NCBI GenBank assembly: GCA_028288165.1
Contig: JAQBOG010000023.1
Coordinates: forward strand, 110,541 to 174,540
Source: Sphingobacteriales bacterium
GTDB lineage: Bacteria > Bacteroidota > Bacteroidia > Sphingobacteriales > Sphingobacteriaceae
DNA length: 64,000 nt
Direction: 5' to 3'
Below the pieces are notes generated by a model. The model was given only the letters and a program-made list of their open reading frames with translations. It did not search any database and was not told where the DNA came from. Position 1 is the first letter of the stretch, and each line of letters starts with the position of its first letter. The position numbers and the translations under genes are program-made. Below, piece after piece: positions 7,885 to 16,477 of this stretch.

Positions 7885-7959
7885 TAGTGGCTGTAGCGGT
7901 TTTACATTGCTGATCGTATTATAATAAAGTGGGTGGTATTATAATTAAAATGTTAACTA

Positions 7960-8355
7960 ATGAGAAAATATAGTGTAATTATTTTGCTGCTAATGGTAAT
8001 GAGTTTGGCTGCTTGCACAGATAAATTAAGAGATAGGATTTGCACCACTGAATTTAGAACTATAACCATCAGATTTAAAAATGTTGCAGGTGATTATGTT
8101 ACCGTTCAGAACTTTAAAGCTGTTGTGGAGCGAACAGGAGTGGAGTTGAATAACAGTAATAATCAATTAGCGATGTTTTATTATGCAGTGGCTTCTGATT
8201 CAGATATCCAAAAATTGTCGAAAGAAGGAGATATAATTAATGTTACCGCTACAAATCCATCCAATGGCAATCCGATAAGTGCCACGTTTAAAATTGGTGG
8301 TGGAGAATGCCATATTGAAAAAGTTTCTGGGCCGGAGGAGCTAACAGTTAATTAG
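7960..8355 (+). CDS. Small hypothetical lipoprotein
   Basis: A 131-residue protein with a lipoprotein signal (positively charged start, hydrophobic core, lipobox LAAC with Cys19). The mature part holds two further cysteines (ICTTEFRT and GECHIEKV) that could form a disulfide, and a beta-rich sequence resembling a small immunoglobulin-like or calycin sandwich; this fold is only a guess. I recognise no family. Its last 8 nt overlap the end of the convergent pbpC gene. Confidence 0.75.
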   Translation: MRKYSVIILLLMVMSLAACTDKLRDRICTTEFRTITIRFKNVAGDYVTVQNFKAVVERTGVELNNSNNQLAMFYYAVASDSDIQKLSKEGDIINVTATNPSNGNPISATFKIGGGECHIEKVSGPEELTVN

Positions 8356-10750
8356 CATTTGTCTTTTCTTTGTCTAGTACTTCAAAACGTTGCGTTAGGC
8401 GATTTCCTTTTTCATCAACCAGCGTAATTATATGTTTTCCGGGCGATGGGTTAAGGGCAAGTTGATGAAAATCAGTAGTGGTTGCAATGTATTCGTTGTC
8501 TAAATGCCAAAATATTATCGATTTCTGGTTCCGATGGGCTGCGTTAAAAATAGCCTTACCTCTTTTTCCATCTATTTCAATCGGAATATAAACTTTTGCA
8601 TTGTTTTTAGGATAAATTAACTCCATTGGTCGAAATGCTTCTTGTTCATTGATACATTCTAGACTATACGGCGGTAGAACTTTATAATCCCGATGGCGTA
8701 GTTTGTAATAATATTCCATTGACGGAGGCAAAATAAACCATGAAGAATGAACCATATCTGACGGTGATGCACATTCTGAAGAAACCCTAAGAGTCTCACT
8801 TTTGTTTAAATGAATCAATTGATGGTACGGGCAGGTTTTAGATTTCAGTCCAGTAATCGGGATTAAAACGGTGTCGACATTGATACAATTTATGCCAGCT
8901 TTGTAACCACTTTCACGACATACTTCCTTTTTAATGAGCTTGTTGTGGGGTGCGTCAAACCATTTGTTCTGTGGAAGCAAATCGAAAATATCAAAAAGAA
9001 TGGGGGCTGCCGTTTCTATCCCGGTTAGGCCGGTTCTACCTTCACCATCCGCATTGCCTACCCAAACGCAAACTACATATTTAGGAGTAAGGCCAATTGC
9101 CCAACCATCCCGAAACCCAAAACTGGTGCCCGTTTTCCAGGCAATTTTCTGTGACGATGAAAATTGTTCCCATAATAGTTCCTCGCCCGGGCGCATCACT
9201 TCTTGCATTGTTTGAAAAGTGAAGTAGGTAGCCCCCCGACCTCCTGAAGGGGGAGTTTTTGAACGGTCAGGATCCACCTTTAGGGGATCGGGTGGCAAAT
9301 AGGTTGGCATAAAGTAACTATTATCCTCCCCCTTCAGGGGGCTGGAGGGCGATAAACTCCGAGCCATACTTGCATATATCCCACTCAATTCCCACATGGA
9401 TACTTCGCAACCACCGAGAATTAATGACAGTCCGTAATAATCCGCTGGCTTATTTAAGGAGGTGATTCCTAGCTTTTTCAGCTGACTATGAAAGCGCTGA
9501 TATTTATATTGCTGAAGCATTTTGACTGCTGGAATATTCAGCGAGCGGCTTAGTGCTTTTGATGCCGGAATTGCTCCATCATAACCTAAATCAAAGTTTT
9601 GTGGTGTGTAACCACCGATTTGAGTGGGGATATCAGGAATCAATGAATTGGGTAATATCAATCCATCATCAAGCATACTGGCGTAAAGTAAGGGCTTTAA
9701 AGTGCTTCCGGGACTACGGAGTGCGGGTATCATGTCTACATAGCTCTCCATTTCCGGATCATGCGGTTCGTAAATGTTTCCTACATATGCAATAGCATGA
9801 CCACTTTCCACATCTAATATTAGAGCAGCAGCATTATTGATTCCGTTGGCTTTAAATTGCTTGTGATATCGCTGTAAGATTGCGGAAACATTGTTTTGTA
9901 AATCTGCTTTCAAAGTGCTTTTTATCCTGGTTGACTCCCGATTCATGTTTTTAAAATCGTTTTTAAACCGATTCAATAAATGTGGTGCTTGCTGTGGTAG
10001 GGCAAGTGGTTTATCGGGTATTGGCTCTAGTTTTGCAAGCGAAGCAGTCGCCGAATCAATGGTGTTTTGTACGACTAATTTGTCTAAAAGATCATTCCTT
10101 TTTCTAACTAAACGATCTCTGTTCCTCCCGGGATGAACAAGCGACGGAGCATTTGGTAATACAGCTAAAGTAGCCATCTCGCCCCATGATAATTGCTCCG
10201 GACTACGCCCATAATATCGCCAGGAAGCGGCATCTAAACCAACTACATTTGTTCCGAATGGTGCGTTGGAAGCATATAATGTTAAAATTTCTTGTTTCGA
10301 GTGGGAGAGTTCGAGCCTAAGTGCTAGTATAATTTCAATTGCTTTTTGCAGATAGGTTCTTGTTTTCTTTCGACTTAAGCGAATAACCTGCATACTTAAG
10401 GTACTTCCGCCGCTCACAACATGTTTACCTTGGATGTTTTGCTTGATGGCTCTTGTAAAGGCCAGCGGATCAAAGCCAGGATGATAATAAAAATGCTTGT
10501 CTTCGAAAGCGATAATGCATTTTGCAAACTTTTCTGGAACACTATCGCCCGCTGGGAACCGCCACTGCCCATCTTGAGCAATTGCAGCACTTAATAATAT
10601 TCCTTTTTCATCTTCAATAACAAATGAAGTAGGAGATTTGAAAAGTGGAGAGGGCAGGGAAAACCAAAATATCGTAAGCAAAAGCAATACAGCTCCGATA
10701 ATGAGTTGTGTTTTTGTTTTGAGAAGTTTTGCTTTTAGTTTGGCAATCAC
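8348..10750 (-). CDS. pbpC: Penicillin-binding protein 1C (bifunctional peptidoglycan glycosyltransferase/transpeptidase-like)
   Basis: An 800-residue class A PBP of the PbpC type. One membrane anchor (about residues 15-35) precedes a GT51 glycosyltransferase domain with the catalytic segment EDKHFYYHPGFD (about 84) and GGSTLSMQ. A transpeptidase domain follows with SxxK (PGSTLKP, about 347), SxN (SRSLN, about 400) and KTG (WKTGTSFG, about 538). The C-terminal region matches the BiPBP_C beta domain of PBP1C. Between SxN and KTG, residues about 467-507 are encoded by a 120-bp palindromic element inserted in frame (listed separately); they read like low-complexity Pro/Ser/Asp sequence. Usually pbpC sits beside an alpha-2-macroglobulin gene; none is visible here. 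The 3' end overlaps the convergent lipoprotein gene. Confidence 0.94.
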   Translation of the reverse strand: MIAKLKAKLLKTKTQLIIGAVLLLLTIFWFSLPSPLFKSPTSFVIEDEKGILLSAAIAQDGQWRFPAGDSVPEKFAKCIIAFEDKHFYYHPGFDPLAFTRAIKQNIQGKHVVSGGSTLSMQVIRLSRKKTRTYLQKAIEIILALRLELSHSKQEILTLYASNAPFGTNVVGLDAASWRYYGRSPEQLSWGEMATLAVLPNAPSLVHPGRNRDRLVRKRNDLLDKLVVQNTIDSATASLAKLEPIPDKPLALPQQAPHLLNRFKNDFKNMNRESTRIKSTLKADLQNNVSAILQRYHKQFKANGINNAAALILDVESGHAIAYVGNIYEPHDPEMESYVDMIPALRSPGSTLKPLLYASMLDDGLILPNSLIPDIPTQIGGYTPQNFDLGYDGAIPASKALSRSLNIPAVKMLQQYKYQRFHSQLKKLGITSLNKPADYYGLSLILGGCEVSMWELSGIYASMARSLSPSSPLKGEDNSYFMPTYLPPDPLKVDPDRSKTPPSGGRGATYFTFQTMQEVMRPGEELLWEQFSSSQKIAWKTGTSFGFRDGWAIGLTPKYVVCVWVGNADGEGRTGLTGIETAAPILFDIFDLLPQNKWFDAPHNKLIKKEVCRESGYKAGINCINVDTVLIPITGLKSKTCPYHQLIHLNKSETLRVSSECASPSDMVHSSWFILPPSMEYYYKLRHRDYKVLPPYSLECINEQEAFRPMELIYPKNNAKVYIPIEIDGKRGKAIFNAAHRNQKSIIFWHLDNEYIATTTDFHQLALNPSPGKHIITLVDEKGNRLTQRFEVLDKEKTNAN
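9231..9350. repeat. 120-bp palindromic element inserted in frame within pbpC
   Basis: Imperfect 25-bp inverted arms GCCCCCCGACCTCCTGAAGG... (9231-9255) and its near-complement ending CTGGAGGGC (9326-9350) flank about 70 bp. The length of 120 bp equals 40 codons, with no stop in the pbpC frame. The G/C-rich arms contrast sharply with the AT-rich surroundings. The arms and frame are directly visible; calling it a mobile repeat is inference. Confidence 0.8.
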
Positions 10751-10900
10751 CTGTATCAGTACGAGTTGTGCTTAGTATGTAATAAAGTTATAATTAAAAC
10801 GTGCTTCTATTTGTCTTGTGATATTAGAATGACAATATAATCAATAATAAAAATGTGTAGATACCAGCTTTGCAACAAGTCTTAATAGGGAATATAAAGA

Positions 10901-10934
10901 AGCCTCAAGCAGAAATCTGATTCTGCTTGAGGCT
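10901..10934. terminator. Hairpin terminator in the gap between pbpC and the ABC permease
   Basis: AGCCTCAAGCAGAA (10901-10914) and its perfect complement (10921-10934) enclose a 6-nt loop. On the minus strand it lies about 100 nt past the permease stop and is followed by TTCTTTATATT. Confidence 0.75.
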
Positions 10935-11032
10935 GTTTAATTTCAGACTTACTAATTACAGACTGATACAATGAGTATTGATTCTTTTCATAATTTAAGA
11001 ATTATCAAAATTCGGAACGAGACAGCCAACTT

Positions 11033-13603
11033 TTATACGTCCTTCCTCAAAACTTCCAGCGGCGGCCGGTTTACTATCCCTCTGCTGTTAAACAAACCAA
11101 TAAAAACGGTTAACGAAGTAATGGTTGTGAAAAGTCCGAATATTAATAGTAAGTCGGGTTTAAAAGCTGTCTCGAAGCTGAACGCAGCTAAAGCCCAACT
11201 TCCCGCTAGGGCAATAATTAATCCTGTTAAAGCAGAAATAGCACCCAGGAAAAAGTATTCTAACGAGGTGATTGTAAAAATTTGTTTTCTACTAGCACCC
11301 AGTGTCCGTAATAAAACACTTTCTTGGATCCGTTGATATTTACTGATCATTACCGAGGCAATCAATACAATTAATCCGGTAATGATGCTAAAGCCCGCCA
11401 TAAAACGGATCACAAAACTTATTTTATCTAAAATTTCATCAACCACACTTAATACAAGTGCCAAATCAATCACTGAAACATTAGGGAATTTAGTGACAAT
11501 TTGTTGCTGGTATTCTGCAGACTTTTTATTGTTAGGTACCCTGGTAACCAATACGTTGAACTGCGGAGCCTCATCAATTACTCCTTTTGGGAAAAGCACT
11601 ATAAAATTAGTTTGTACTTTACTCCAATCTACTTTTCTAAGGCTCCCAACAATTGCAGGCACTGGTAGTCCTTGAACGTTAAAAACCAGGCGATCGCCAA
11701 CGTTCAAATTAAATCGCTTTGCATAACCCTCTTCAATAGACACACGTGCTGTATCATTTATATCCTTAACATGACCAAGCCACTTACCAGCTGTAATCGT
11801 TTCAGAATTAGTTAAAGTATCACGGAAAGTTGTGCGATACTCCCTACTAAATACGTGTTTTGATAAATTCAAAGTACTGTCTTTCTTGGCATCTGCTGCC
11901 GTATGCCCATTTATTTCATCTAACTTGATGGTTATGACCGGAACCTCTTGAATTACAGGTAATCCTTGTTTTTTAGTTAAGGTAGCAACAGCATTTTTTT
12001 GAGTTGATTGAATATCAAACAAAATCATGTTTGGCTGATTATTGCTTGACGAAAGTGAAACCCGGCTTATAAGGATATCTTGAACAAAAAATAACGTTCC
12101 GATTAAAGCAGTTCCTAACCCAATGGAAACAACTAAAATAACAGTTTGATTATTAGGTCTGAACAAGTTTGATAACCCTTGCCTCCATAAATAACTCCAC
12201 GAAGCCGGAAAAAATCTCCTAACCAGCCATACAACTAAGGCAGCTATCCCGTAAAGGATGAAAAAAGCAACTAAAATACCAGCAGTAAAATATAAAGTCT
12301 GTAACCAATTTTGCAATTGTAGCCGGGCGAAACTGGTTATAAAAAGCAAGATCAATCCGTAAACTAACCATTTCAGTTTATCTTTAAAAAGGCTGGTTTC
12401 TGCAAATGAAATTCGTAAAGTATTAAGAGGCGAGATATTACGAATGGAAATCAGCGGAAGCAATGCAAACAAAAGAGATATTAACACACCAAGAATAAGC
12501 CCTTGAAAAATAGCAAAACCTGAAATATGACTGGTAATTTCCAACGGAAGAAAATCTTTTAAAACGATGGGTAAAATCTGTTGAATTAGGGTTCCTAAAA
12601 TACAGCCGATAATAGAACCCATGAATCCGATCCCAACAATTTGTACAATGTAAATCAAGAATGCTTGCCGGGAACTGACTCCTAAACAGCGTAATACAGC
12701 AATGGTGTTAATTTTCTCTCGTACGTAAATATGAATAGAACTTGCTACACCAATACATCCCAAAAGCAATGCAATGAACCCCACCAAGGATAAAAATTTG
12801 GTTAAATCGCCAAATGATTTACCTGTATTTTCCTTCTTCGTTGCTATGGTATCGTAGTTTACATCCTCTTTTTCAAAAGGTGCATCTAGTTTTTTCGCCA
12901 GCTTATTAACATCTGTACTTTCAGGAAATTGATAATAAAAATTATAATTAATACGACTTCCTTTTTGCGATAAACCTGTTTTTTCAAGAAATTGAAGAGG
13001 AATAAAAACAGCTGGAGCAACAGATGATGATAAACCTGTTTGTCCGGGAGCTTTGTTTAAAATACCTGCAATTTTAAACGTTACTTTCCCTACTTTAATG
13101 GAGTCGCCTACTTTTGCGTTAAATTGAAGCATCAATGTTTTATCAACTAATGCATCGGTTCGTGTTCTAAACGTCTGCGAAGCAGATATAGGTGTCGTTT
13201 CCAGGTCTCCATAATACGGGAAACTTCCGCTTAATGCTCTCACATTCACCAGTCTTGTTCCCTGGCTTTTAGGGAAGAGAATCATCGATGCAAAACTCTG
13301 TTCTTTAGATATTTTAGGATTTAATGTTTTAAGTGAGTCTAATAGTTTTAAGGCCTTAGGGCTAAGTGGCCGGTTACTGAAAACAGCTAAATCTGCACCA
13401 ATTAAGGTGGCAGCTTGTTTATCAATGTCCTTATTTAAGTTATCGCCAAAAGAATAAATGGCAACAAGCGCTGCAATTCCTAAAATGATGGAAGATATAA
13501 ATAAAAATAGCCGAGAGCGATTTTTACGGCTATCTCGCCAAGCCATTTTTAATATCCAGGAAAAGTTCAAAGGCATTTTCTGCGGCAAATTACTTTCGTA
13601 CAT
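11033..13603 (-). CDS. ABC transporter permease, YbbP type (two FtsX domains)
   Basis: An 856-residue permease. A first transmembrane helix at about residues 33-55 (LFLFISSIILGIAALVAIYS) is followed by a large MacB-like extracytoplasmic domain, three helices of a first FtsX domain (about 268-390), two linker helices, a second periplasmic domain and a C-terminal FtsX domain (about 740-840, FSIITGLIVLIASVMISKYQ). This duplicated layout and length match E. coli YbbP. It sits 8 nt downstream of its ATPase gene, with which it forms an exporter or lipoprotein/lipid-handling mechanotransmission complex. Divergent from them is a TesA-like esterase, as in E. coli. The substrate is unknown. Confidence 0.9.
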   Translation of the reverse strand: MYESNLPQKMPLNFSWILKMAWRDSRKNRSRLFLFISSIILGIAALVAIYSFGDNLNKDIDKQAATLIGADLAVFSNRPLSPKALKLLDSLKTLNPKISKEQSFASMILFPKSQGTRLVNVRALSGSFPYYGDLETTPISASQTFRTRTDALVDKTLMLQFNAKVGDSIKVGKVTFKIAGILNKAPGQTGLSSSVAPAVFIPLQFLEKTGLSQKGSRINYNFYYQFPESTDVNKLAKKLDAPFEKEDVNYDTIATKKENTGKSFGDLTKFLSLVGFIALLLGCIGVASSIHIYVREKINTIAVLRCLGVSSRQAFLIYIVQIVGIGFMGSIIGCILGTLIQQILPIVLKDFLPLEITSHISGFAIFQGLILGVLISLLFALLPLISIRNISPLNTLRISFAETSLFKDKLKWLVYGLILLFITSFARLQLQNWLQTLYFTAGILVAFFILYGIAALVVWLVRRFFPASWSYLWRQGLSNLFRPNNQTVILVVSIGLGTALIGTLFFVQDILISRVSLSSSNNQPNMILFDIQSTQKNAVATLTKKQGLPVIQEVPVITIKLDEINGHTAADAKKDSTLNLSKHVFSREYRTTFRDTLTNSETITAGKWLGHVKDINDTARVSIEEGYAKRFNLNVGDRLVFNVQGLPVPAIVGSLRKVDWSKVQTNFIVLFPKGVIDEAPQFNVLVTRVPNNKKSAEYQQQIVTKFPNVSVIDLALVLSVVDEILDKISFVIRFMAGFSIITGLIVLIASVMISKYQRIQESVLLRTLGASRKQIFTITSLEYFFLGAISALTGLIIALAGSWALAAFSFETAFKPDLLLIFGLFTTITSLTVFIGLFNSRGIVNRPPLEVLRKDV

Positions 13604-13611
13604 ACTCTTAA

Positions 13612-14316
13612 TTAACTGTTTATAGAAAGTGCCTGATGAGTTAATTCATCCGAAATTACCTGACCACCTTTTAAACGAATAATCCGTTGTGTTTTCGAAG
13701 CCAGCTCTAAATCATGAGTTACTAAAACCAAGGTTGTGCCTGCATCACGATTTAATTCAAATAACAGTTTTTGGATTTTTTCACCGGTTTCGGCATCCAA
13801 ATTACCAGTGGGTTCATCCGCAAACAAAATTCTTGGAGAGTTAGAAAATGCCCTTGCTAATGAAACCCGTTGTTGCTCACCTCCTGAAAGTTGGGCAGGG
13901 TAGTGGTGCCCGCGGTTTGAAAGTCCAACTTTCTCTAATAATTCAATGGATTTGTTTCGGATATTTTTCTCTCCACGTAATTCCAGTGGAACCATCACGT
14001 TTTCAAGAGCAGTTAAAGTGGGTAATAACTGAAAGTTTTGGAATATAAAGCCTACATATTGGTTACGAACCTGTGCTCTTTTATCTTCACTTAACGAGTC
14101 TAAATTGATGTTATTAAGCTCTATATGACCACTCGTACAGCGATCTAAACCAGCACATAAACCTAATAGGGTGGTTTTTCCGCTTCCAGAAGGACCAACG
14201 ATTGAGACTGTTGAACCTGCCTCGATCTCAAAATTTATATTTTCAAGAACCGATAAAACTTTTCCGGCACTTTGATATGTTTTATTTACGTTTCTTACGT
14301 TTAGGATAGTTGCCAC
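13612..14316 (-). CDS. ABC transporter ATP-binding protein, YbbA/LolD type
   Basis: A 234-residue ATPase with Walker A GPSGSGKTT (residues 41-49), Q-loop IFQNFQLLP, signature LSGGEQQR, Walker B ILFADEPTGNLD and H-loop VTHD. It belongs to the MacB/LolD/FtsE subgroup that works with FtsX-like permeases. It is first in a two-gene operon, with 8 nt to the permease. The promoter should lie in the divergent region 14317-14565, which also holds a structured repeat copy and a 7-bp tandem repeat. Confidence 0.94.
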   Translation of the reverse strand: MATILNVRNVNKTYQSAGKVLSVLENINFEIEAGSTVSIVGPSGSGKTTLLGLCAGLDRCTSGHIELNNINLDSLSEDKRAQVRNQYVGFIFQNFQLLPTLTALENVMVPLELRGEKNIRNKSIELLEKVGLSNRGHHYPAQLSGGEQQRVSLARAFSNSPRILFADEPTGNLDAETGEKIQKLLFELNRDAGTTLVLVTHDLELASKTQRIIRLKGGQVISDELTHQALSINS

Positions 14317-14358
14317 AGATGCGTTGTTTAAAATATTAATAGTATATAAAAATTTATT

Positions 14359-14449
14359 GGGCGTGCCCCAAGAGGGTTGGGCTTTACGTTACAAGTCCTC
14401 GCCCTAATAAGAATTAGGGCTGTGGGCTTTTCACTTCAATCCCTCACGC
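14359..14449 (-). repeat. Structured dispersed repeat, copy B
   Basis: Read on the minus strand: GCGTG ... CACGC outer arms, a 5' box GGGATTGAAGTGAAA, an inner hairpin GCCCTAAT/ATTAGGGC with loop TCTT, and a 3' box CTTGTAACGTAAAGCCC. It is about 12 nt longer than the other copies because of extra bases (AACCCTCTTGGGG) before the 3' arm. It lies in the divergent region between ybbA-like and tesA-like genes. Confidence 0.8.
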
Positions 14450-14487
14450 AAATCCTGAATGAACTAATTTGAGGTATACTACAGTCT

Positions 14488-14515
14488 TGATACTTGATAC
14501 TCGATACTCGATACT
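14488..14515. repeat. Short tandem repeat, 4 x 7 bp
   Basis: TGATACT twice followed by CGATACT twice, about 50 nt upstream of the esterase start. A similar AGTATCA-based tract occurs at 23531-23560. Confidence 0.85.
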
Positions 14516-14565
14516 TATTATTACTTTCGAAAGTATATTAATAACCGTGCTAAATTGTCATTAAC

Positions 14566-15288
14566 ATGTTTAAAAAAGACTTCTTTCATCTATTAACCAG
14601 AAATATTTCACGATTAAGATACCTAACAATCCTTTTTGTTACTGTTGCACTTGTTTCCTGTAACAATGAAAACAAATCTGTTACAGAAAATAAAGTCAAG
14701 GCCCTAGAAAGTTCGGATTTAAAACCAAAAGAAATTAAATCAATTTTGGTTTTTGGAAATAGCTTAACAGCCGGATTTGGCTTAGATGATCCTGCTACCG
14801 AAGCATTTCCCTCCATCATTCAACAAAAGATAGATTCGCTAAATTTGCCTTATAAAGTAATAAACGGCGGATTAAGCGGAGAAACATCCGCAGGTGGAAA
14901 CGGAAGAGTTGAATGGCTACTTAAAAATAAAGTGGATGTATTTGTTTTAGAATTAGGTGCAAACGACGGTTTACGTGGCATTCCTGTTGATCAAACTTAT
15001 AAAAATCTGCAGTCTATCATCACGAAGGTTAAGGCTAAATATCCAGCTTGCAAATTGATCTTAACAGGTATGATGATTCCTCCAAACATGGGCGAACAAT
15101 ATGCAACGAACTTTAGGACCATTTTTCCAAAACTTGCTAAAGAGAATAAAATGGCATTCGTTCCTTTTTTACTAGAAGGTGTGGCAGGCAATCGCAAGTT
15201 AAATCAGCAGGATGGAATACATCCTACAGCAGAAGGAGCAAAAATATTAGCAGACAATGTTTGGAAAGTGCTTGAAAAGGAGTTGTAG
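14566..15288 (+). CDS. TesA-like SGNH (GDSL) esterase lipoprotein
   Basis: A 240-residue SGNH hydrolase like E. coli TesA (thioesterase I / arylesterase / lysophospholipase L1). Block I GNSLTAG carries Ser66, block II GLSGETS the Gly, block III GANDG Asn133, and block V DGIHP Asp216 and His219. The N-terminus has a long basic start, a hydrophobic segment and a lipobox-like LVSC, so it is probably a lipoprotein, unlike soluble periplasmic TesA. It is divergent from the YbbA/YbbP-type genes, the same arrangement as E. coli tesA. A terminator follows. The acyl substrate cannot be read from sequence. Confidence 0.9.
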   Translation: MFKKDFFHLLTRNISRLRYLTILFVTVALVSCNNENKSVTENKVKALESSDLKPKEIKSILVFGNSLTAGFGLDDPATEAFPSIIQQKIDSLNLPYKVINGGLSGETSAGGNGRVEWLLKNKVDVFVLELGANDGLRGIPVDQTYKNLQSIITKVKAKYPACKLILTGMMIPPNMGEQYATNFRTIFPKLAKENKMAFVPFLLEGVAGNRKLNQQDGIHPTAEGAKILADNVWKVLEKEL

Positions 15289-15364
15289 AGAATATGATAC
15301 GGAAGTAAACAAAAGTGATTATTTATTTTATCACTATTCGGCAAAACCATACTGAAAACAAATG

Positions 15365-15400
15365 GAGGAAACTTGATTAATCGTTCCCTCTATTTTTTTT
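15365..15400. terminator. Terminator between the esterase and the polysaccharide cluster
   Basis: GAGGAAAC (15365-15372) pairs with GTTCCCTC (15383-15390) with one mismatch across a 10-nt loop, followed by TATTTTTTTT. It serves the plus-strand esterase gene and may also stop the minus-strand cluster. Confidence 0.7.
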
Positions 15401-15415
15401 ATAAATGCCTTCAAA

Positions 15416-16432
15416 TCAAGCATTTAGACTTCTTTGCGTCCTGAGTGGATTTTCGTATTGAAATAGTAAGTTCAATTGCGGTTTATAGCTAATAATGTAC
15501 TTAAAGATTAAAGGGATAAAAATACCACTAAGTGTAGTTACTAAAACGTAAACGACTATACTCTCCACATGAAATACTCTTTGCAAAACGATACGAATTC
15601 CGCTGGTGAATATAATGTGCATTAAGAAAATCGTCATGGAATTTTTGCCAAGAAAAGTTATGAAATAGGAAGATTTTACGCTCACCCATCTAAATGATAG
15701 TTGCATAACTAATAAAGTGCCCACGAAAGCTGGTAAAAGTGCATTCAGCCAATAGGTTTTACCCAATGAAAAGTACAGATATTCTGCCACTACAAACACA
15801 CCAAGTAACAATATCATCCAAACTTTCTTCTCTAAAATATTTTTGAATATTGCTTTTTGTTGAGATAGTAAAATGCCAAAATTGAAATAGATCAGGTTAA
15901 AGAATGTTTTGGTAAATGAAGATAACTCCGGTTTAAAAATAAAGAACAGCAGCCAAATTAAGGAGGAAACAAGTAATCCATATTTAGGAACAATCGTAAA
16001 AACAATCACATTGATGATGTTGATAAAAAACAAGGCAAAAAGAAACCAATAAACCGAACGGGGAACAATTACACAAGTGAGTAAATCATCAATTGGAATG
16101 CCTTTATTGGTTTGGCTTGAAAACAAAACTTCAATGGATGTTTGAATCAGCGACCAGACTATAAATGGATATAAAATAGTTTGAAGCTTGTTTTTCATGA
16201 AACTGCCCGGTGAACTTTTACTTAAGCTTCTTTCAAAAAACATTCCCGATAAGGCAAAAAACAAAGGCATATGGAAACTGTATATTAGGCCAAATGCAGT
16301 GTTATAGAAAGTTTGGTTTATTGGCAATTTTGCATCGTTTATACCGGCAATTGAATGCCCAAAAACAACCAGGATGATGCCTAAACCTTTTGCATAATCA
16401 ACCCAGTCTACCCGTAATTTTTCTGTTTTCAT
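15416..16432 (-). CDS. Acyltransferase 3 family membrane protein
   Basis: A 338-residue polytopic protein with about ten membrane helices. The N-terminal helix has the family signature VDYAKGLGIILVVFGHS, with catalytic His26, and FHMPLFFALSGMFF follows. Acyltransferase 3 (OafA/NodX/ExoZ family) enzymes O-acylate (usually acetylate) extracytoplasmic sugars; this one is closest to the fucose-4-O-acetylase-like branch. It is the last gene of the polysaccharide cluster, 45 nt after the GT4 gene, so it most likely decorates the polymer. The acyl donor and target sugar are unknown. Confidence 0.88.
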   Translation of the reverse strand: MKTEKLRVDWVDYAKGLGIILVVFGHSIAGINDAKLPINQTFYNTAFGLIYSFHMPLFFALSGMFFERSLSKSSPGSFMKNKLQTILYPFIVWSLIQTSIEVLFSSQTNKGIPIDDLLTCVIVPRSVYWFLFALFFINIINVIVFTIVPKYGLLVSSLIWLLFFIFKPELSSFTKTFFNLIYFNFGILLSQQKAIFKNILEKKVWMILLLGVFVVAEYLYFSLGKTYWLNALLPAFVGTLLVMQLSFRWVSVKSSYFITFLGKNSMTIFLMHIIFTSGIRIVLQRVFHVESIVVYVLVTTLSGIFIPLIFKYIISYKPQLNLLFQYENPLRTQRSLNA

Positions 16433-16477
16433 AGGAGTGGTGGTTTTAATATTTGATCTTAAGCGGTATCAATTATA

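Larger units (their letters stand above)
7539..7959. other. Intergenic region holding repeat elements
   Basis: Between the trxB terminator and the lipoprotein gene lie one copy of the structured dispersed repeat (7612-7690) and a 17-bp tandem duplication (7851-7884). No coding sequence was seen. Confidence 0.7.

Noticed and set aside
9553..9795. Plus-strand frames inside pbpC and other large genes
   Set aside because: They are antisense shadows of well-supported genes with no family features.
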